From: an uncultured Bacilli bacterium
GTDB taxonomy: Bacteria; Bacillota_I; Bacilli_A; ML615J-28; CAG-698
DNA: 10,883 nt
Direction: 5' to 3'
Assembly (NCBI GenBank): GCA_947627395.1
Contig: CANQVW010000048.1
Span: 1-10,883, forward strand
Of the stretch, positions 1-7,393 are shown piece by piece. The translations under genes and the position numbers were made by a program. The notes beneath the pieces were generated by a model. That model had not been told where the DNA came from, made no database searches, and saw only the letters and a program-made list of their open reading frames with translations. How positions within the stretch are numbered: the first letter of the stretch is position 1; each line of letters begins with the position of its first letter.

Positions 1-132
1 AGAATAACTAAAAGTCAATCTAATAGTTTAAAGAAGTTCTTAAGGAAAGATGTAATAAATGAAAAAACAGGAGAAATTATTGAATTTAAAATAGGTATAA
101 AAATGATACAAAATTATTATTGTAATACCTAA
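1..132 (+). CDS. C-terminal end of an unidentified plus-strand protein (partial)
   Basis: One plus-strand frame is open from the first base of the window to a TAA at 130-132 and gives 43 residues. The segment is Lys-rich, with an E-K-T-G-E-I-I-E-F stretch like a beta turn between strands, and ends in N-Y-Y-C-N-T. I do not recognise the family. Two things favour a real gene over chance: codon choice looks ordinary for this genome, and a hairpin with a T-run follows about 40 bases after the stop. It would be the only plus-strand gene in the window and converges on the four-gene minus-strand operon. Because the rest is outside the window, nothing can be said about function. Chance open frame remains possible in such AT-rich DNA. 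Confidence 0.4.
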   Translation, partial: RITKSQSNSLKKFLRKDVINEKTGEIIEFKIGIKMIQNYYCNT

Positions 133-168
133 TGTATGTACATAATTATTCAAAATGAAAAATAATAC

Positions 169-221
169 AAAAAAAATTAAAGCTAAAATAAATAAAAATA
201 GTTTATTTTTAGCTGTTTTTT
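169..221. terminator. Bidirectional intrinsic terminator between convergent genes
   Basis: AGCTAAAATAAA (181-192) pairs with TTTATTTTTAGCT (202-214) with one bulged base, around a loop of about nine bases. The stem is flanked by an A-run at 169-176 and a T-run at 216-221, so either strand gives a stem followed by U residues. It sits just after the plus-strand stop at 132 and could also end transcription of the minus-strand defence operon, about 280 bases past its last stop codon. The stem is AT-rich and therefore weaker than a GC-rich terminator. Confidence 0.6.
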
Positions 222-500
222 AAATTAATTAAATCAGAAATAATTATAAATTTAATAAAATTTAAACGAATTTGATAAATTTTATATTTACTTTACAAAT
301 TTCATCATTACGGAATGTTTTTTATTTTTAATATAATTTTTTAAATAATTTACATTTTATTGTAATTGAAAACAAAATCAATTTCATTTGATTTCCTAAT
401 TTCTTTATGGCAATCTAAATTCATTTACAATAAGTTGTAAATATTTAATGATTAAAAAGTTCATATTAATTAATTCTGTTTGAATTAAGTGACTTATCTT
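222..500. other. AT-rich intergenic gap with small palindromes
   Basis: No gene is supported here; all frames break quickly on both strands. The clearest structure is a perfect 8-bp inverted repeat at 423-442, ATTTACAA-TAAG-TTGTAAAT. A weaker one of the same flavour lies at 350-365 (TTACA, six-base loop, TGTAA), and an 11-base palindrome TAAGTGACTTA is at 486-496, just past the stop of the helicase gene. None has a T-run, so none is a convincing terminator. They could be mRNA 3' end structures or protein sites. Confidence 0.5.
423..442. repeat. Perfect 8-bp inverted repeat with 4-base loop
   Basis: ATTTACAA at 423-430 and TTGTAAAT at 435-442 are exact reverse complements around TAAG. It lies about 60 bases beyond the stop codon of the last gene of the minus-strand operon. 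The stem is AT-rich and no T-run follows on either strand. An mRNA 3' stabilising hairpin or a dyad protein-binding site are the options; neither is proven. Confidence 0.5.
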
Positions 501-2393
501 TTACAACTCATTTCTACGTATTAGTTTAACCCTATTTTTCATATATTGGTTCAACTTCTTATCAACACAATAAACATAACATCCTTTCATCCCTCTTGTC
601 ATTAGTGTTCGGTATGTATTTTTAATAATTTCATCAGCTATTTGTTTTGCTTTTTCTTGTCCTTGTTCCTTAGAAATCTTATTTAAGCCTTTTAATGATT
701 GATCTGTTTTAGCTCTTTTAGAATAATCTGTAATGATTTTACCACTTTCATATTTTAAATCTTCACCAATAATGACTCCTACATAATCAAATTCTAAACC
801 TTGACATGTGTGAATGCACCCTACTTCATATACAGAATTTGAATCAATTGCCCAGGTATGAGAATTTGCTAAATTCCAACTCATTTCAAATCGATGTTCT
901 GGAATAATAATATCATGTATATTGCTATTATTTTTTCCTTCACTAAGCCAATTCCAACAATATCCAGCAACGATTCTCGATTTATTATTTACTTTATTCT
1001 TTTCTATTATTAAATCTCTAATATCGTTTGGATTATCAAATACTTTAAAATCATAGTTAAAATCCATATTATCAAAATTAGCAGTTTTTCTTATACCTAA
1101 TAAATTGTCTAACCAGGCCAAATATCCATCAGAACCATTACATCTAAATTGACTTTCTAATTCAACAATTTGTAATTCAGCATTTAATTCTTTAGCATAT
1201 TTCTTAATTTGATCAATAGAACCAATATCTTTTAATGTAACTTTTTGATTTTCATCAATGAAGAAAATAGAAAATCTTGAAGCATTGATTATTTCTTTAA
1301 TTTGATTTTCACCTAAATTTTGAAACATACCTGATTTAGCATTTAATCTATGAGCTTCATCAACAATTAGGCAGTCAATTTCATTGGACGTTGAATCAAT
1401 AAATTGACCAGAGCCTTGAAACAAATTATTAATATAAGTCATATTAAAAGTTCCCTTTAATTTATCTCTAAATACTGCACGTGGTGCTGAATTTTTTGTT
1501 ACATAAAAACTTGTCATATGCCTTTTGGTTAATTCAACCAATAGATTAATTGCAAGAACCGATTTGCCCGTTCCTGGTCCACCTTGAACTACAATAACAT
1601 TCTTTTTATTGCTTTGAATTGTGTCTACTGCTGTTTTAACGGCATTTTCATATACAACTTTTTGTTCATCAATCATATTAAATTCTTTATTTCCTTGAAG
1701 CATTTTGATTAATGAATCTTGTAGTCTTTTAGATGGTCTAATTTTACCATTATCTATTTTATATAATAGTTCTCTATTATCCCCTTCGACAATATATTTT
1801 TTGATAAATTTTCTTAATTTTTCAAAATCATTTGTTCCAAACATAGGCGCTTCTTGAATGTATTCTTGATATTGTTCACTACAAATGGGATCATCATTTT
1901 TTAAATCATAATTATGTAAAAATACACAAGGATATAAACCAATATCATCTAATTGAACTGTTTCATTAAAGTCTTTTATTAAATTAGCATAACTCATCGC
2001 TTGATAGGATGGATGTGCTACTTCTCTTATGGCTCCTCCTGTAAATGTTGATACAATTCCATCTTTATGTTCAACAGCTGTACATGTTTCCCATTGTTTT
2101 AGTTCAATGATAATGACAGAATCTTTTCTTTTGCTATCTCTTCCAGATAAAATAAAATCAATCCTTTTAGATGTAGTGGGTATATTAAATTCAATGGCCA
2201 CCCCTGTATTATTAGGTATTTGATCATCATCTAAAACACCTCTCATATATAGCATTGAATTCTTCCACGAATTCAATTGTGAATTGGTAGTTCTACCAAA
2301 AAATTTTTTATATTTATCATATATTTTGTCAACAATATAATTTAAATTTACATCATTCATAAATGTTGATTTAATTCCTTCATATACTAACAT
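501..2393 (-). CDS. Nuclease-like domain fused to Schlafen group 3 / DUF2075 DNA/RNA helicase
   Basis: This 630-residue protein appears to join two activities. The N-terminal ~200 residues have a PD-(D/E)XK nuclease-like core: E68, the strand I-D-F-I-L with D79, then I-I-E-L-K with E97 and K99. The rest is a superfamily 1-like helicase of the DUF2075 (SLFN-g3 helicase) type. It has Walker A GGPGTGKS at 271-278, Walker B CLIVDEAH at 341-348, motif III FFIDENQ near 377-383, an S-Q-F-R-C motif near 414-418, motif V HTCQGLEFDYVGV at 528-540 and the final YRTLMTRGMKG at 594-604 with the arginine finger-like R600. The ATG is preceded by AAGGTG at a suitable distance and lies 15 bases after the MazG stop, so it is the last gene of the operon. 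Family members occur in phage-defence islands. Cleavage or unwinding of invader nucleic acid is inferred. The nuclease assignment rests on motif spacing only. Confidence 0.87.
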   Translation of the reverse strand: MLVYEGIKSTFMNDVNLNYIVDKIYDKYKKFFGRTTNSQLNSWKNSMLYMRGVLDDDQIPNNTGVAIEFNIPTTSKRIDFILSGRDSKRKDSVIIIELKQWETCTAVEHKDGIVSTFTGGAIREVAHPSYQAMSYANLIKDFNETVQLDDIGLYPCVFLHNYDLKNDDPICSEQYQEYIQEAPMFGTNDFEKLRKFIKKYIVEGDNRELLYKIDNGKIRPSKRLQDSLIKMLQGNKEFNMIDEQKVVYENAVKTAVDTIQSNKKNVIVVQGGPGTGKSVLAINLLVELTKRHMTSFYVTKNSAPRAVFRDKLKGTFNMTYINNLFQGSGQFIDSTSNEIDCLIVDEAHRLNAKSGMFQNLGENQIKEIINASRFSIFFIDENQKVTLKDIGSIDQIKKYAKELNAELQIVELESQFRCNGSDGYLAWLDNLLGIRKTANFDNMDFNYDFKVFDNPNDIRDLIIEKNKVNNKSRIVAGYCWNWLSEGKNNSNIHDIIIPEHRFEMSWNLANSHTWAIDSNSVYEVGCIHTCQGLEFDYVGVIIGEDLKYESGKIITDYSKRAKTDQSLKGLNKISKEQGQEKAKQIADEIIKNTYRTLMTRGMKGCYVYCVDKKLNQYMKNRVKLIRRNEL

Positions 2394-2408
2394 TTTTCCA
2401 CACCTTTT

Positions 2409-2726
2409 CTATGACAATTTATTATATTTTGTACTTTTACCTTTAAATTTTTCAATTGGATATTTCTCAGCTGTTTTCTTCATTTTTTCTAAAACAATTT
2501 GTTTGGGATCAAGTTTCAATTTATCAGCTAATAATAAACAATAATTTATAACATCAGCCAATTCTTCTTTTACATCATTAATATTGAAATCATTATTCCA
2601 TTGAAAACATTCTAATAATTCTCCTGCTTCTATTGAAATACTTTTTGCTAAATTCTCTGGTGAATGGAATTGATCCCAATCTCTTTCTTCATTAAATTTA
2701 ATTATTTCCTTTATTAATTCTTCCAT
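2409..2726 (-). CDS. MazG-like nucleotide pyrophosphohydrolase, DCTPP1/RS21-C6 type
   Basis: A 105-residue all-alpha NTP pyrophosphatase, expected to hydrolyse (d)NTPs to the monophosphate plus pyrophosphate with Mg2+. The E-x-x-E/E-x-x-D metal site is intact: EAGELLE at 33-39 (E36, E39) and EELADV at 54-59 (E55, D58). The N-terminal ERDWDQFHSPENLA (14-27) followed by a downstream F-Q-W (41-43) is characteristic of the dCTP pyrophosphatase 1 (RS21-C6) branch rather than full-length MazG, and the length fits a single-domain member. The ATG has AGGAG five bases upstream; the gene starts 25 bases after the protease stop and ends 15 bases before the helicase start. In this setting it may deplete or sanitise nucleotides during infection. 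That role is inference; house-cleaning of modified dCTP is the alternative. Confidence 0.9.
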   Translation of the reverse strand: MEELIKEIIKFNEERDWDQFHSPENLAKSISIEAGELLECFQWNNDFNINDVKEELADVINYCLLLADKLKLDPKQIVLEKMKKTAEKYPIEKFKGKSTKYNKLS

Positions 2727-2751
2727 AATAACTCCTAAAATTTAATATTTT

Positions 2752-4980
2752 TTATTCTAACTTTACATCTTCTTCAATTTTATTGTAAATATGAATTCGA
2801 TTGTCCACATTAATTTGGTTCACCATCCAACCTCTTGCCATACATAATTTAATAAACTCATCAATTCTATTTTGACCATTCATTTCTTTTAATGTAATGA
2901 CAACTCCAAAGGGCATTGTTTTATCAAACTGTGTGGATAATCTTTCTTTTGCTTTAATACTAATTCCCCAATCACCATTACCAAATAGTGATTTTGGTCT
3001 TTTTCTTGAATTTACTTTTTCATTAATGTGTTTAATATTATCCCATTTTCGATAATTTTTTCTTGCTGAATCTTCATAAATCCCTATTTCAATCTTTTCA
3101 TCTTGTTTATTTTCATTGATGTCATCAATGGTTATTTTACTTTTATCTATTTTCACTCTTCCAAAATGAATATCTAATTCAGTATCTGTATAATCTACTC
3201 CTTGATTTCTTGAACATTTAGGAAAATAACACAACGTAGCTTTTGCAAGAAATGGTTGCTTTTTATTCACTGAAGGAACAGGAATATGGTAATTATATGC
3301 TTCATATTGTTCTATAGTTTCCATCAATACAAAACGAATTTCATCACTTGGGGATTTTAAAATATCTTCTATTCTAATGGGTACTACACCATATCCAATG
3401 GCATGACTAATGTCATCTTTTCTATTCCATCCTGCTGCTGAATCAATTATTAGTGCTTTCGCAATTTCTCTACTTAATCCCATTTTACATATTAAATAGG
3501 CAAGTTTTCTTGCAATCCATGGGGCAGCAAATGAAGTTCCTGCAACATATCTTTCACCAAATGGACCACACACCTTTATTGGTTCATATTGATCTCCTCC
3601 ATAATAACTTACATCTGGTTTATAAAAGAAGGATAAAACGGGCCCTGTTCTATGATACGATGCTGGTTGTTGATCTCTTGTGACTGAATTGACAACCATT
3701 GAATTTATGGAATCTGCTGGTGATCCTATTCTTTTTGAATTTGGGAATTTTTCACTGATGTTCGTTCCTGCAACAACAAAGATAATATCATATTTAGATT
3801 GAATATCATCTAATTCTGCTCCTACTAAGGATATAAAATTAGGATGAACTTCTAATGCTGAACCTAAAGATAAATTCCATACTTTAATATCTGTATTTGT
3901 TATAACAATTTCTCTAATTTGTCTTAAGATTGTAAATGCACTAAAATTATTTCCTGTTGCTACTCCAAAATGTCTAACTCTAAATCTGCCACAACCATCA
4001 TCTAAATCTGGATTAATGGTTGCACCATCCACTATAATGGAAGTAACAGATGTACCATGAACACAATCATTTAATGTTGTTGTTTCTGAAATGTTTTTAT
4101 CTAATCTAGGTTGATAATCAACCCATTCATGAAAATATACTTGTTCATCAAATAATGTATCTATGACCCCTATAATTGGTTCATTCGTTGGTTTTGGTAT
4201 TTTAACAAGCCCCTGACTAGTGAATGATTTACTTTCAAATGGAGGAATTTCTTGTAAATCTTTTACTTGCATAGCAATCAAGTAAGGTGCCTTTTCTTTT
4301 AATAATTCAGTCTCTTTTGGTGTTAATCTCATTGTAACATCATCTAATATTTGATGATCAAACAAATGAATCCCTATTTTTCTTAATAAATCAACGGTTT
4401 TAAATTTAGTTTTGTAAATGGTAATAACTACATTATCTTTCATTTCTGAAACATCTTCATCAATGTTAAATCGTCTTACATAATATGAATCAACAATAAG
4501 TTGCATAAACATGGTTAAAGAAATATCTTTAAAATTATATTGATTTTTGTTGTTATGAATACTTTCCATTTTGCTTTGATTCATTTCTCCATTAAATTGA
4601 TGAAGTAATATATCATAAGCTATTTCTAATTTTACTATAGCTTTTTCTAGTTCATTTAAACTCATATAATGAGTAAAAACATGATTGATTTTATTGTCAA
4701 TGGTTTCAAATTTAGATCCACAAATAGAATCATTTTTATCTAAAAATATTGCTTTAATTCTATTACTTTTTGCAACAACTTGGATATAATGAACACTTAT
4801 TAAAGCTCCATCAATTAAAGTATCATTTTCCCATTTATTTAAAATGACCTTTAAATCTTGAATAAGTTGATGAACATGATTAGCATTCACTTTAGCTTGA
4901 CTAGGTAATTTAGGATAACTTGGTACATTCTTATTTTTTCTACTTAAAAATGTTCCTTTTAATTCGATGATATCATTCAT
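2752..4980 (-). CDS. ietS: Subtilisin-family (S8) serine protease, IetS-like
   Basis: A 742-residue protein with a complete subtilase triad: Asp274 in GVIDTLFD, His308 in DCVHGTSVTS, Ser483 in AGTSFAAPWIA, and the oxyanion Asn407 in VVAGTN. The catalytic domain spans about 265-545. It is flanked by a ~260-residue N-terminal region and a ~190-residue C-terminal region with no family I recognise. There is no signal peptide or membrane segment, so it probably acts in the cytosol, unlike secreted subtilisins. Its ATG overlaps the end of the AAA ATPase gene by eight bases and AAGGTGG lies just upstream, so the two are translationally coupled. A subtilase coupled to an AAA+ ATPase is the ietAS arrangement, first described on an Agrobacterium Ti plasmid and later reported as a phage-defence system. 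The substrate is unknown. Confidence is high for the protease and moderate for the ietS name. Confidence 0.9.
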   Translation of the reverse strand: MNDIIELKGTFLSRKNKNVPSYPKLPSQAKVNANHVHQLIQDLKVILNKWENDTLIDGALISVHYIQVVAKSNRIKAIFLDKNDSICGSKFETIDNKINHVFTHYMSLNELEKAIVKLEIAYDILLHQFNGEMNQSKMESIHNNKNQYNFKDISLTMFMQLIVDSYYVRRFNIDEDVSEMKDNVVITIYKTKFKTVDLLRKIGIHLFDHQILDDVTMRLTPKETELLKEKAPYLIAMQVKDLQEIPPFESKSFTSQGLVKIPKPTNEPIIGVIDTLFDEQVYFHEWVDYQPRLDKNISETTTLNDCVHGTSVTSIIVDGATINPDLDDGCGRFRVRHFGVATGNNFSAFTILRQIREIVITNTDIKVWNLSLGSALEVHPNFISLVGAELDDIQSKYDIIFVVAGTNISEKFPNSKRIGSPADSINSMVVNSVTRDQQPASYHRTGPVLSFFYKPDVSYYGGDQYEPIKVCGPFGERYVAGTSFAAPWIARKLAYLICKMGLSREIAKALIIDSAAGWNRKDDISHAIGYGVVPIRIEDILKSPSDEIRFVLMETIEQYEAYNYHIPVPSVNKKQPFLAKATLCYFPKCSRNQGVDYTDTELDIHFGRVKIDKSKITIDDINENKQDEKIEIGIYEDSARKNYRKWDNIKHINEKVNSRKRPKSLFGNGDWGISIKAKERLSTQFDKTMPFGVVITLKEMNGQNRIDEFIKLCMARGWMVNQINVDNRIHIYNKIEEDVKLE

Positions 4981-6016
4981 CTATATCCACCTTCAATTCT
5001 CTTGCGACTTGACTTTTAGAAATTCCTGTTAATATTTCAATTTCTCTTACAGTAAATCCTTGTAAACGTAATGTTTTTAAATCATTTGTATGATTAGAAC
5101 AAATTGAATTATATAATTTCTTTAAATAATCAAATTCATTATCATTACTAAAGGCAAGTGAAGTTTTAATGACATTTTTTAACTCACCTGGACTTAAAAT
5201 AGGATTCATTAAATTAATGATTTTTTTGAATAATCTAATGTTTTTACCAGCATATTTAAATTTTGTTAAAAAATGATTTAAGAAGGATTCTGATATTTCA
5301 ATAAGATCTTCTTTAGTATACCGATCAAAATCAATTATAGCATCAAATCTTCTAAGAATTGCTTTATCAAAGTATTTGAATAAATTTGTTGTTGCAACTA
5401 AAACTATTCTTTCATCTAAATTATCAAATTCTTTTAATAATGTTGATGTGGCTCTTCCCATTTCTCTTATATCATTGTTATTTGTACGATCTAATGCAAT
5501 TGCATCAATTTCATCAAATAATACAATGATACTATCAGGATGATTAAAATTCTTTAATTCATTAAATAAGGAGGTAATATTTTTTTGTGTTTGTCCTAAT
5601 TTACTATCAATAACTGTGGAAAAGTCTATACTAAATAAATCCCTTTTTAAAATTCTTGCAAGTTGTTTGGCTGCTTCTGTTTTACCTGTACCAGGAGCAC
5701 CTTGAAAAAGAAATTTATGAATACCAACATTATGTCCAATAGCATTAACAATTCCCATGAAATCTTGAAAAATAACTTCAGGTAATTTTAAACTACTATT
5801 GTTTATAGTTTCTTTTCTAAAGAAACTTGAATAATCATCATTTAATTGAGGAATAAAAGCATTTGCATCATATAATAATGCCATGATGTATTCAGCAAGT
5901 TCATAATCACCTGTACTATCAAATTCTTTTGCTATTTCATTAGCTTCTTCACGAAATCCAATTTCATTTTTTTCAGCATGATATTTAATCAAATTAATAA
6001 TACTTTTCTTTTTCAT
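4973..6016 (-). CDS. ietA: AAA+ ATPase with C-terminal helix-turn-helix, IetA-like
   Basis: A 347-residue AAA+ protein and the first gene of the defence operon. It has Walker A GAPGTGKT at 106-113, Walker B VLFDEID at 165-171 (D168, E169), sensor 1 ATTN ending at N211, paired arginines R222-R223 in the arginine-finger position, and a sensor-2-like SPGELKN at 275-281. About 100 N-terminal residues precede the ATPase core. The last ~30 residues (319-342, FTVREIEILTGISKSQVARE) read as a helix-turn-helix of the kind that binds DNA. AGGAG sits eight bases before the ATG. The stop TGA overlaps the ATG of the subtilase, implying a stoichiometric partner. The likely role is to recognise or remodel a target and regulate the protease. 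The helix-turn-helix raises the option that it also controls its own promoter. Both roles are inferred. Confidence 0.9.
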   Translation of the reverse strand: MKKKSIINLIKYHAEKNEIGFREEANEIAKEFDSTGDYELAEYIMALLYDANAFIPQLNDDYSSFFRKETINNSSLKLPEVIFQDFMGIVNAIGHNVGIHKFLFQGAPGTGKTEAAKQLARILKRDLFSIDFSTVIDSKLGQTQKNITSLFNELKNFNHPDSIIVLFDEIDAIALDRTNNNDIREMGRATSTLLKEFDNLDERIVLVATTNLFKYFDKAILRRFDAIIDFDRYTKEDLIEISESFLNHFLTKFKYAGKNIRLFKKIINLMNPILSPGELKNVIKTSLAFSNDNEFDYLKKLYNSICSNHTNDLKTLRLQGFTVREIEILTGISKSQVARELKVDIDE

Positions 6017-6078
6017 TTTAGTTACTCCTAAAAAATTTCTAAATGTTTTCTTTACTATATAGAATCATCATTATATTT

Positions 6079-6107
6079 ATTGTATCATGTTTGGGACATA
6101 ATATCAA
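6079..6107 (-). promoter_or_regulatory. Sigma-A promoter of the ietAS operon
   Basis: On the minus strand, TTGATA (6102-6107) and TACAAT (6079-6084) are separated by exactly 17 bases, with a TG one base before the -10, making an extended -10. Transcription would start near 6072, about 55 bases before the ietA ATG. An alternative perfect TATAAT lies at 6070-6075 but its -35 would be the poor TGTCCC. Confidence 0.65.
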
Positions 6108-6118
6108 TATCATGGACA
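6083..6118. promoter_or_regulatory. Possible operator repeats overlapping the ietAS promoter
   Basis: On the minus strand CATGATA occurs twice, 25 bases apart (6108-6114 and 6083-6089), each preceded by TGTCC or TGTCCC. The spacer also contains the dyad ATGT-n5-ACAT at 6087-6099. The repeats straddle the -35 and abut the -10, where a repressor would block RNA polymerase. The helix-turn-helix tail of IetA is a candidate binder. Chance repeats are possible in AT-rich DNA. Confidence 0.35.
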
Positions 6119-6132
6119 AAATATTTATAATT

Positions 6133-6164
6133 AAAAAGTATGAATAACTTTACTCATACTTTTT
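6133..6164. terminator. Bidirectional hairpin insulating the ietAS operon
   Basis: AAAAAGTATGA (6133-6143) and TCATACTTTTT (6154-6164) form a perfect 11-bp stem around a ten-base loop. The A-run and T-run are part of the stem, so it reads as an intrinsic terminator on both strands. On the minus strand it would stop transcription coming from the broken restriction gene before the ietAS promoter. Confidence 0.7.
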
Positions 6165-6270
6165 GGTCAAAGAAAAATTTGGTGCCCGTTACAAAAAAAT
6201 GATTTGACTAATCTTTTTAATTCCTTAAGAAATCTTTTTGTTTAAATAATTTTTATTTTATTATATCTAA

Positions 6271-6795
6271 TTATTCATTAAAATTAATCCAATCCCTTAA
6301 ATCTTTATGGTAATCATAATATTTAATTTCTAAATATAAATAAAATTATGTTCCTTTTTTTAACAACAATCCCTCCTTTAACTTTTGGTAAATTTCTACG
6401 ATTAACATTTATATTTGTTATATAATTCTTCAATGCATTTGCTTTGATTGTTGTATCTTCTACTCGATATGCAATTGGTTTTGTATCAAATATACCTACA
6501 CTTCCATCTTTATATTTAACAATAAAATCAAGTAAAAATGTATTCGTACCATTATTATATTCAATTCCAAAGTCAATTCTCATAAGTTCAATGCCGTTTT
6601 TGTAATACCATTCAACTTCTCCTTGTTTATCTAAATAATGTAAAAAGTCTTTTTCTGACTGATTATTCGCTAAATTTTCTTTATTTTTTAAAACATACAA
6701 TGGTTGATATAATGATTTTAAACATGGTAATTCACATGTGTTTCAATTGAATAAAGTCTTACCTCTTTAATTTTAAATTGATAATTATCACCTTT
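6271..6795 (-). pseudogene. C-terminal remnant of a type III restriction-like helicase/nuclease, frameshifted
   Basis: The longest intact piece (6323-about 6735) encodes KSLYQPLYVLKN, then SEKDFLHYLDKQGEVEWYYKNG, LLDFIVKYKDGSVGIFDTK and KGGIVVKK. The D-F-I-V followed by I-F-D-T-K pattern is the PD-(D/E)XK-like signature at the C-terminus of type III Res-like DEAD/DEAH helicases, including the typical E-W-Y-Y-K-N-G. The coding sense continues in other frames: upstream (about 6720-6792) as GDNYQFKIKEVRLYSIETHV, and downstream (to TAA at 6271-6273) as KYYDYHKDLRDWINFNE, which is the usual family tail. At least two frameshifts therefore separate three collinear pieces. No good Shine-Dalgarno or start exists for the middle piece; a TTG near 6700 is only nominal. 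The helicase motor domain is missing altogether. It is a decayed defence gene and not expected to work. Confidence 0.72.
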
Positions 6796-7352
6796 TTATA
6801 AGATTCTTTTGAAACCATTTCTCTAAATTTTTTTCTTGCATTAGATAATATTTTAAAAAAATGTCTTTATTGTTAACAACAATTTTCATAATTGATAAAA
6901 TTTTTTCATTTCTTGAAAAAACATTATAAAATAAATTAAATGTATCAACAATCGCTGATGTGATGGGAGACATAGATCTAATATAAGCTAATCATTTAAA
7001 TTTTTTCAATGATTAAATCATATTGCATGACAATACCATTTTCTGGCATTAGCACAAAAGCTTGATTACACTGTTTTAATTTGTCAATATTTTCAGCTTC
7101 AATTCCTGTATTAGTTTTAGCTAATATTTTATCTTTAATTTTAATTTCTAAATTCAATTGATTATAAGTTACATAATTATTTTTATCATCTTCAGTTAAT
7201 TAAAAATAATTTGTGAATTCTTTCATAAAATAATACCCAAATCTAGAATCAGCTGAATTATAATCGCCTTGTCTTGAACGATAAAATGATATTAATTGTG
7301 TTTGTTCCCAAACATAATTAGAGTGTTGATAAATTTTTATTTTTGTTAAATG
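6788..7352 (-). pseudogene. Further broken coding debris, possibly the upstream part of the same restriction gene
   Basis: Two collinear minus-strand pieces lie directly upstream of the restriction remnant. The first runs from about 7352 to a TAA at 6996-6998 and contains YVWEQTQLISFYRSRQG, SRFGYYFMKEF and, after an in-frame TAA at 7200-7202, the stretch PENGIVMQYDLIIEKI. The second (about 6988-6788) changes frame and contains AIVDTFNLFYNV and EKNLEKWFQKNLIK, running straight into the next remnant frame. Amino-acid composition and steady reading sense suggest decayed coding sequence rather than noise. I do not recognise the domain, and it may come from a different gene. The upstream edge abuts the T-run of the terminator at 7354, suggesting a deletion junction there. 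The 61-residue open frame within has no credible ribosome-binding site. Confidence 0.45.
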
Positions 7353-7353
7353 T

Positions 7354-7391
7354 AAAAAAAGACTGCTAACATTTTAATTTGTCAACAGTCT
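7354..7391 (-). terminator. Intrinsic terminator of the ABC-transporter operon
   Basis: On the minus strand AGACTGTTGAC (7381-7391) pairs with GTTAGCAGTCT (7360-7370), two mismatches in eleven, around a ten-base AT loop, and is followed directly by seven T residues (7354-7360). It lies about 80 bases after the stop of the acetyltransferase gene and would end the operon that begins beyond the right edge of the window. Confidence 0.82.
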
Positions 7392-7393
7392 GC

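Noticed and set aside
365..412. Minus-strand DNA resembling the tail of the restriction remnant (GATTGCCATAAAGA versus GATTACCATAAAGA)
   Set aside because: Similarity fades after about 16 bases and the flanking frame does not continue the family sequence; probably chance in AT-rich DNA.
6165..6270. GC-richer blip GGTGCCCGTTAC as part of an RNA gene or attachment site
   Set aside because: Too short, with no pairing partner nearby and no second copy in the window.
6788..6973. 61-codon minus-strand open frame starting MSPITSAIVD as a stand-alone small gene
   Set aside because: No Shine-Dalgarno site; it runs in the same sense between other broken frames and merges with the downstream remnant, so it is part of decayed coding sequence.
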